Source of the DNA: an uncultured Campylobacter sp.
Lineage (GTDB): Bacteria; Campylobacterota; Campylobacteria; Campylobacterales; Campylobacteraceae
Assembly (NCBI RefSeq): GCF_938018035.1
Contig: NZ_CALIJF010000077.1
Coordinates: 1 to 14,971 of the forward strand
Length of the DNA: 14,971 bases
Direction of reading: 5' to 3'
Shown here: positions 11,537 to 14,971 of the stretch, one piece after another
How positions within the stretch are numbered: the stretch's first letter is position 1
Layout: every line of letters begins with the position of its first letter
Position numbers and translations under genes: made by a program
The notes under the pieces: model-generated
Told to the model about the DNA's origin: nothing
Database searches by the model: none
Seen by the model: the letters and a program-made list of their open reading frames with translations, nothing else

Positions 11537-13732
11537 ATGTTTGATCTAAGCTTAGAGGATATTTTTACAAATAGCGCCTTTGAATACGCGCTAAAAAGAT
11601 TAAAGTGCACCGCTTTGGGGCTTGACGGGCTTGGCACGGAAGATATTTGTTCGGACGTATTTTATGCTGAGCTAAAGAGCGAAATTTTTAGCCTTTCATA
11701 TTCGCCGCAGCCCTTAAAACGAGCCTTTATCCCAAAAGAAGCCAAAAACGAGCTTCGCAAGCTCGCCGTGCCCTCGCTAAAAGATAAATTTGCGCAAAAT
11801 ATCCTCACTCGCGAGCTTTCAGGCTATTTTGATAAAAGCTTTTCAAACCGCTCTTATGCTTATCGAAACGGCAAATCCTATGCTAACGCGATCTTTCGCG
11901 CTCGCGATTTTTTTAAAATTTTCAGCTTTGCCGTCAAAACCGACATCAAAGATTTCTTTGAAAATATCGATCACGAAAAATTGCTTGAAATTTTACGCGC
12001 GAATATCCGTGACGCTCGTATCATTAGACTCATTGAGCTTTGGATCAAAAACGGAATTTTCGAGCGCTTTGATTACCGCGCTCATGCAAAAGGCGTTCAT
12101 CAAGGCGACGTCCTAAGCCCGCTTCTTTCAAATATCTACCTAAATCAAATGGATAAATTTTTAGAACAAAGCGGTACCGAGTTCGTTAGATACGCCGATG
12201 ATTTCGTTATGTTCTTTGTTTCATATGAAGCCGCCGAGAGAGGGCTCGCGCGCCTGAAAGATTTTTTAAAAACCATAAGCTTATCTCTAAACGAAACCAA
12301 AACCTCCATTCACGGCAAAGATAGCGAATTTGTCTTTTTGGGTGTAAGCTTTAAAGGCGCAAATTTAAGTATCGGCGAGGAAAAATTTAAGCGCATTCTA
12401 GCCAAACTTGCAAGCTTGGCGAAAAAGCAGGCGATAAGCCAAAGCGTAGAAAATTTAAACGCCTACATATATCATCTAAAGGCTATCTCGCTTAAACTTT
12501 TCTCGCCCTCGCAAAAGGATAGATTTTGCTTGCATTTTGGCGAGGTCGTAACGAGCCTAATACGCAGATTTCTAAAAACCGCAGACAAGCGGACGTTAGC
12601 AGAAGCTTTAATAAACCTAAACTTCCCCTACGAGCTAGGCAAAACGGCTAGAAAGACCAAAATTCTAACCTACTTTAAAAACGCCAAACATCCCGCCATA
12701 AAATCCGTCCAAAACGCCCTTGAGGCTAAAAAGCGCGAATACCTAAAAACCTTCTCGCAAAGCTCCGTCATCCACATCACGACGCCGTTTTATTTTTTAG
12801 CTTTGTCTCAAGGCAAATTCGTCCTAAAAGACAAAGGCGTTATCAAGCATAAATTTCCTATAAATCAAATTTCGCAAATCATCATAAACGCTCAAATTTC
12901 GCTTAGCTCCGCCGTCATCAAAGAGTGTGCCAAAAAGAAAATTTCCATAAATTTCATCGACGAAAAGACAAATCTCAGCTACGCCACGCTCATTAGCGCA
13001 AATTCCGCCATCTCTAAAACCGCCGCCTCGCAGATCTCGCTGCTAAAAACCAAAAGACCGCTTCGCATCGCTCAGCAGTTCATCATCGGTAAGCTAAAAA
13101 ATCAGATCAACTATCTAAAATATCTAGGCAAATACCATAAAAATCTAGGCGCCGAAATTAAAGCGATGCAAGAAATTTTAAAGCTTCGCGTCCCTGGCGC
13201 CGCAAGCGTAAGCGAGCTTATGGGCTTTGAAGGAAGCGCCGCAAACTCCTACTGGCAGGCTATCGCAAAGGTGATCGACTACGAGTTTGGCTTTAGTGCG
13301 CGAGTGACGCAGGGTGCTACCGACGTCGTAAATTCCGCTCTAAACTACGGCTACGCGATCCTCTATTCAAAAATTTTAAAATCCATCGCCGCTGCGGGTC
13401 TCTCGCCCCACGTTTCCTATCTACACGCACTCGATGAACAAAAGCCCACTCTCGCCTTCGATCTCATCGAGGAATTTCGAGCCTTCATCGTCGATCGCGC
13501 CGTAATTTCGATGGTCAATAAAAACGAGCCCTTTGAGATAAAAGACGGGCTCCTGTCCGTTTCGACCAGACAAAATATCGCCAAAAACGTAAACGAAAAG
13601 CTCTTCGCTTATACCGAGTATCGCGGCGAGAAGCTAAAAGCGCAGGATATCATAGATAAGCAAGCCTACGCCCTAAAACGCGCCGTAACCCAAAACGAAA
13701 AATATAAGCCTTTCATCGGGAGATTTCAATGA
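11537..13732 (+). CDS. cas1: Reverse transcriptase-Cas1 fusion protein
   Basis: 731 aa. Residues about 1-285 are a group II intron-like reverse transcriptase: IPKEAKNELRKLAVPSLKDK (template/finger region), KTDIKDFFENIDH with D136 (motif A), GVHQGDVLSPLLSNIYL (motif B), FVRYADDFVMF with the active-site Y219-A-D221-D222, LNETKTSIH (motif D) and FLGVSF (motif E). Residues about 290-400 are a helical linker. Residues about 408-731 are Cas1: the beta-rich N-terminal half (VIHITTPFYFLALSQGKFVL) and the metal-binding E565 (MGFEGSAANSYW), H630 (SPHVSYLHALDE) and D642 (LAFDLIEEFR). All catalytic residues of both halves are present. Cas1 integrates spacers; the RT lets RNA-derived sequences be captured, as shown for other RT-Cas1 systems. 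There is a 4-bp overlap (ATGA) with cas2 and a strong ribosome site, GAGGAGG. No frameshift or stop interrupts it, so it looks functional. Confidence 0.95.
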   Translation: MFDLSLEDIFTNSAFEYALKRLKCTALGLDGLGTEDICSDVFYAELKSEIFSLSYSPQPLKRAFIPKEAKNELRKLAVPSLKDKFAQNILTRELSGYFDKSFSNRSYAYRNGKSYANAIFRARDFFKIFSFAVKTDIKDFFENIDHEKLLEILRANIRDARIIRLIELWIKNGIFERFDYRAHAKGVHQGDVLSPLLSNIYLNQMDKFLEQSGTEFVRYADDFVMFFVSYEAAERGLARLKDFLKTISLSLNETKTSIHGKDSEFVFLGVSFKGANLSIGEEKFKRILAKLASLAKKQAISQSVENLNAYIYHLKAISLKLFSPSQKDRFCLHFGEVVTSLIRRFLKTADKRTLAEALINLNFPYELGKTARKTKILTYFKNAKHPAIKSVQNALEAKKREYLKTFSQSSVIHITTPFYFLALSQGKFVLKDKGVIKHKFPINQISQIIINAQISLSSAVIKECAKKKISINFIDEKTNLSYATLISANSAISKTAASQISLLKTKRPLRIAQQFIIGKLKNQINYLKYLGKYHKNLGAEIKAMQEILKLRVPGAASVSELMGFEGSAANSYWQAIAKVIDYEFGFSARVTQGATDVVNSALNYGYAILYSKILKSIAAAGLSPHVSYLHALDEQKPTLAFDLIEEFRAFIVDRAVISMVNKNEPFEIKDGLLSVSTRQNIAKNVNEKLFAYTEYRGEKLKAQDIIDKQAYALKRAVTQNEKYKPFIGRFQ

Positions 13733-14001
13733 ATTTAATCATCTGCTACGACGTCTGTGCGACTAAGCGCCGCAACAAACTCGCCGCCTTATTAGAAAGC
13801 TACGGGCTGCGGGCGAACTACTCAGTATTTGAGCTAGACGTTTCCGAGCGGATTTATGCCGAGCTAAAACAGCGCATCGCGCGCATAATCGAGCCTAAAA
13901 CCGACAAAGTGCTATTCTACCGCATCTGCAAAACTTGTATGGCTAAAAGCGAGAGCCTAGGCGAAGGCGAGATATTTCGCTCTCCTGATACCTACGTCTA
14001 A
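13729..14001 (+). CDS. cas2: CRISPR adaptation protein Cas2
   Basis: 90 aa, the normal size. It begins with MNLIICYDV, where D8 in the 'Y-D' step is the conserved aspartate of the ferredoxin-like fold, followed by KRRNKLAALLESYGLRANYSVFELDVS (helix 1 and strand 2 of the family). It overlaps RT-cas1 by 4 bp and acts with Cas1 as the structural core of the spacer integration complex. The C-terminus ends on RSPDTYV and a TAA at 13999-14001. It is the last protein gene before the leader and array, and the cas1-cas2 order is standard. Confidence 0.93.
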   Translation: MNLIICYDVCATKRRNKLAALLESYGLRANYSVFELDVSERIYAELKQRIARIIEPKTDKVLFYRICKTCMAKSESLGEGEIFRSPDTYV

Positions 14002-14160
14002 GTCCCATTTTTAGGGATTTGATTTTCGGACTTTTTTAAATTTCAAAATGCCGAGTCTAGCGCACTTTTATATTTTATTAAGTTTCAAAATATCCGCAAA
14101 CTTAAAATTTCATCTGCTCTAAAAACCATTTCTCGGACTTCCGCTATTTAGCCTATTTTT

Positions 14161-14184
14161 AAAGCCCCATTTTTATGGCTTTTT
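14161..14184 (+). terminator. Candidate terminator inside the leader
   Basis: AAAGCC (14161-14166) pairs with GGCTTT (14177-14182), 10-base loop, followed by further T residues. The position between cas2 and the array promoter suits the end of the cas transcript. The stem is only 6 bp, so this is moderate. Confidence 0.4.
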
Positions 14185-14365
14185 ACGTTTGCGGAATTTG
14201 GCAGAAATTCGAAAAAGTCTAAAATTTTAATTTTTGCGTTTAGATTTTCAGACTTTTGCGCTTACGCAAAGACGCTTAAATCCACACTTTTAAGCCCGCC
14301 CTAAGCAAAAACCTCGAAATTTGAAATTAATTTTTTGCCCCTTTCTCGGACTTTTTCGCGTTTTG

Positions 14366-14374
14366 TGATATAAT
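14366..14374 (+). promoter_or_regulatory. Extended -10 promoter for the CRISPR array
   Basis: TGATATAAT combines a TGn extension with a perfect TATAAT (14369-14374), 58 bases before the first repeat and pointing into the array. It is the best promoter match in the leader. Confidence 0.65.
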
Positions 14375-14432
14375 GGCGCTTCCAGATAGTTCTTTAAAAA
14401 CTCATTGTTAATTTTAATGCGTTTTTTGGGCT

Positions 14433-14971
14433 ATCTGATTAGAATTTCCCCGATTTAGGGGATTGAAACCGTTCCTGAAGCTCATTTTATCTCCTTGATA
14501 AAAAATCTGATTAGAATTTCCCCGATTTAGGGGATTGAAACCCTCACGGCTTGATCTCTTAAACTCAGAAGTATCAAAATCTGATTAGAATTTCCCCGAT
14601 TTAGGGGATTGAAACATGAAGTAGATATTCCATTCTCTCTGGCATTACTCGTTCTAATCTGATTAGAATTTCCCCGATTTAGGGGATTGAAACTTGCTTC
14701 CGTCGCCAAGGTCTTTCAACTCTAAGGAAAAAAGATCTGATTAGAATTTCCCCGATTTAGGGGATTGAAACACCTTTTTCATAAACTTCTCTACTAAAGC
14801 CAAATGATCTGATTAGAATTTCCCCGATTTAGGGGATTGAAACAATCTTTGCGTTTAAGAATCTCATTGAAGATAATTTTTTTATCTGATTAGAATTTCC
14901 CCGATTTAGGGGATTGAAACTTCCTGAATGTCATTTCTTCTCCTTTTAGAAAAAATAAAAAAATCTGATTA
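14433..14971 (+). CRISPR. CRISPR array, seven full repeats and the start of an eighth; continues beyond the window
   Basis: The repeat is 37 nt: it begins ATCTGATTAG, has CCCC-GATTTA-GGGG as a 5-bp stem-loop core, and ends GGGGATTGAAAC, typical of repeats cut to leave an ATTGAAAC 5' handle. All seven full copies are identical: 14433-14469, 14505-14541, 14579-14615, 14657-14693, 14735-14771, 14807-14843, 14884-14920; the eighth starts at 14963 and is cut off at 14971. Spacers are 35, 37, 41, 41, 35, 40 and 42 nt, a spread usual for type III-linked arrays. Orientation follows from the cas2-side leader and from the GAAAC end, so transcription is rightward. Identical repeats suggest the leader-near part of an active array. 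Spacers one and seven read, in antisense, as ribosome site plus start codon of genes. No cas interference gene is seen in the window. Confidence 0.97.

Larger units (their letters stand above)
14002..14432 (+). promoter_or_regulatory. CRISPR leader
   Basis: About 430 bp between cas2 and the first repeat, without a coding frame. It is AT-rich and holds a recurrent motif TCGGACTT or TCAGACTT preceded by T/C-rich bases, at about 14026-14033, 14133-14140, 14248-14255 and 14346-14353. A hairpin AAAGCC/GGCTTT (14161-14166 with 14177-14182) followed by T residues could end the cas transcript. Near the array side the extended -10 TGATATAAT (14366-14374) is a strong promoter candidate for the array, with a start about 50 bp before the first repeat. 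Confidence 0.8.

Noticed and set aside
14527..14709. Minus-strand frame of 60 codons inside the array
   Set aside because: It is translation of repeats and spacers; the repeated peptide SFNPLNRGNSNQI-type unit comes from the CRISPR repeat itself.
14542..14806. Open antisense frames in spacers 2 to 5 as proof of coding-strand targeting
   Set aside because: Most of these short spacers also have an open frame on the sense strand, so an open frame is not informative; only spacers 1 and 7 with ribosome site and ATG are.

Overview
The window looks like the chromosome of a Campylobacter or close epsilonproteobacterial relative. The main reasons are a dba-dsbI pair (a gene pair I know from Campylobacter), the AAATTTTA-rich spacers between genes, AAGGAG-type ribosome sites and -10-only promoters. 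Base composition is moderate in GC by eye, which suits one of the GC-richer oral species such as C. gracilis, C. rectus or C. showae. The species is inference only.

Left part (1-3510): the 3' part of a YbaK-type aminoacyl-tRNA deacylase gene, a gene-free stretch, lemA on the minus strand, a CAT-anticodon tRNA with encoded CCA, and two convergent genes of unknown function (197 aa plus strand, 383 aa minus strand).

Middle (3511-10080): a very AT-rich divergent promoter region, then one tightly packed plus-strand operon. It starts with dba (55 aa, short and easily missed), a DsbI-type DsbB-like membrane oxidase and a separate secreted beta-propeller-like protein. It continues with a complete molybdenum oxidoreductase set: a Tat-exported catalytic subunit, a four-cluster ferredoxin subunit, a TorD-type chaperone and an NrfD/DmsC-type membrane anchor. 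In the C. jejuni and H. pylori DsbI proteins I know, the DsbB part and the propeller are one polypeptide; here they are two genes with their own ribosome sites and a signal peptide. The operon layout suggests that disulfide chemistry serves this molybdoenzyme or its substrate. A good hairpin ends the operon.

Right part (10081-14971): after a decayed minus-strand fragment resembling the start of an IS1595-type transposase, there is a CRISPR adaptation and processing locus: cas6, a reverse transcriptase-Cas1 fusion with intact catalytic motifs in both halves, cas2, a leader of about 430 bp and an array of 37-nt repeats that runs off the window end. Seven complete spacers are visible. Two (first and seventh) are, in antisense, ribosome site plus ATG plus the first codons of what look like related genes, so their crRNAs would pair with the translation start of mRNA. 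That fits an RNA-acquiring, RNA-targeting type III system. No interference genes (cas10, csm, cmr) are in the window; they would lie beyond the array or elsewhere.
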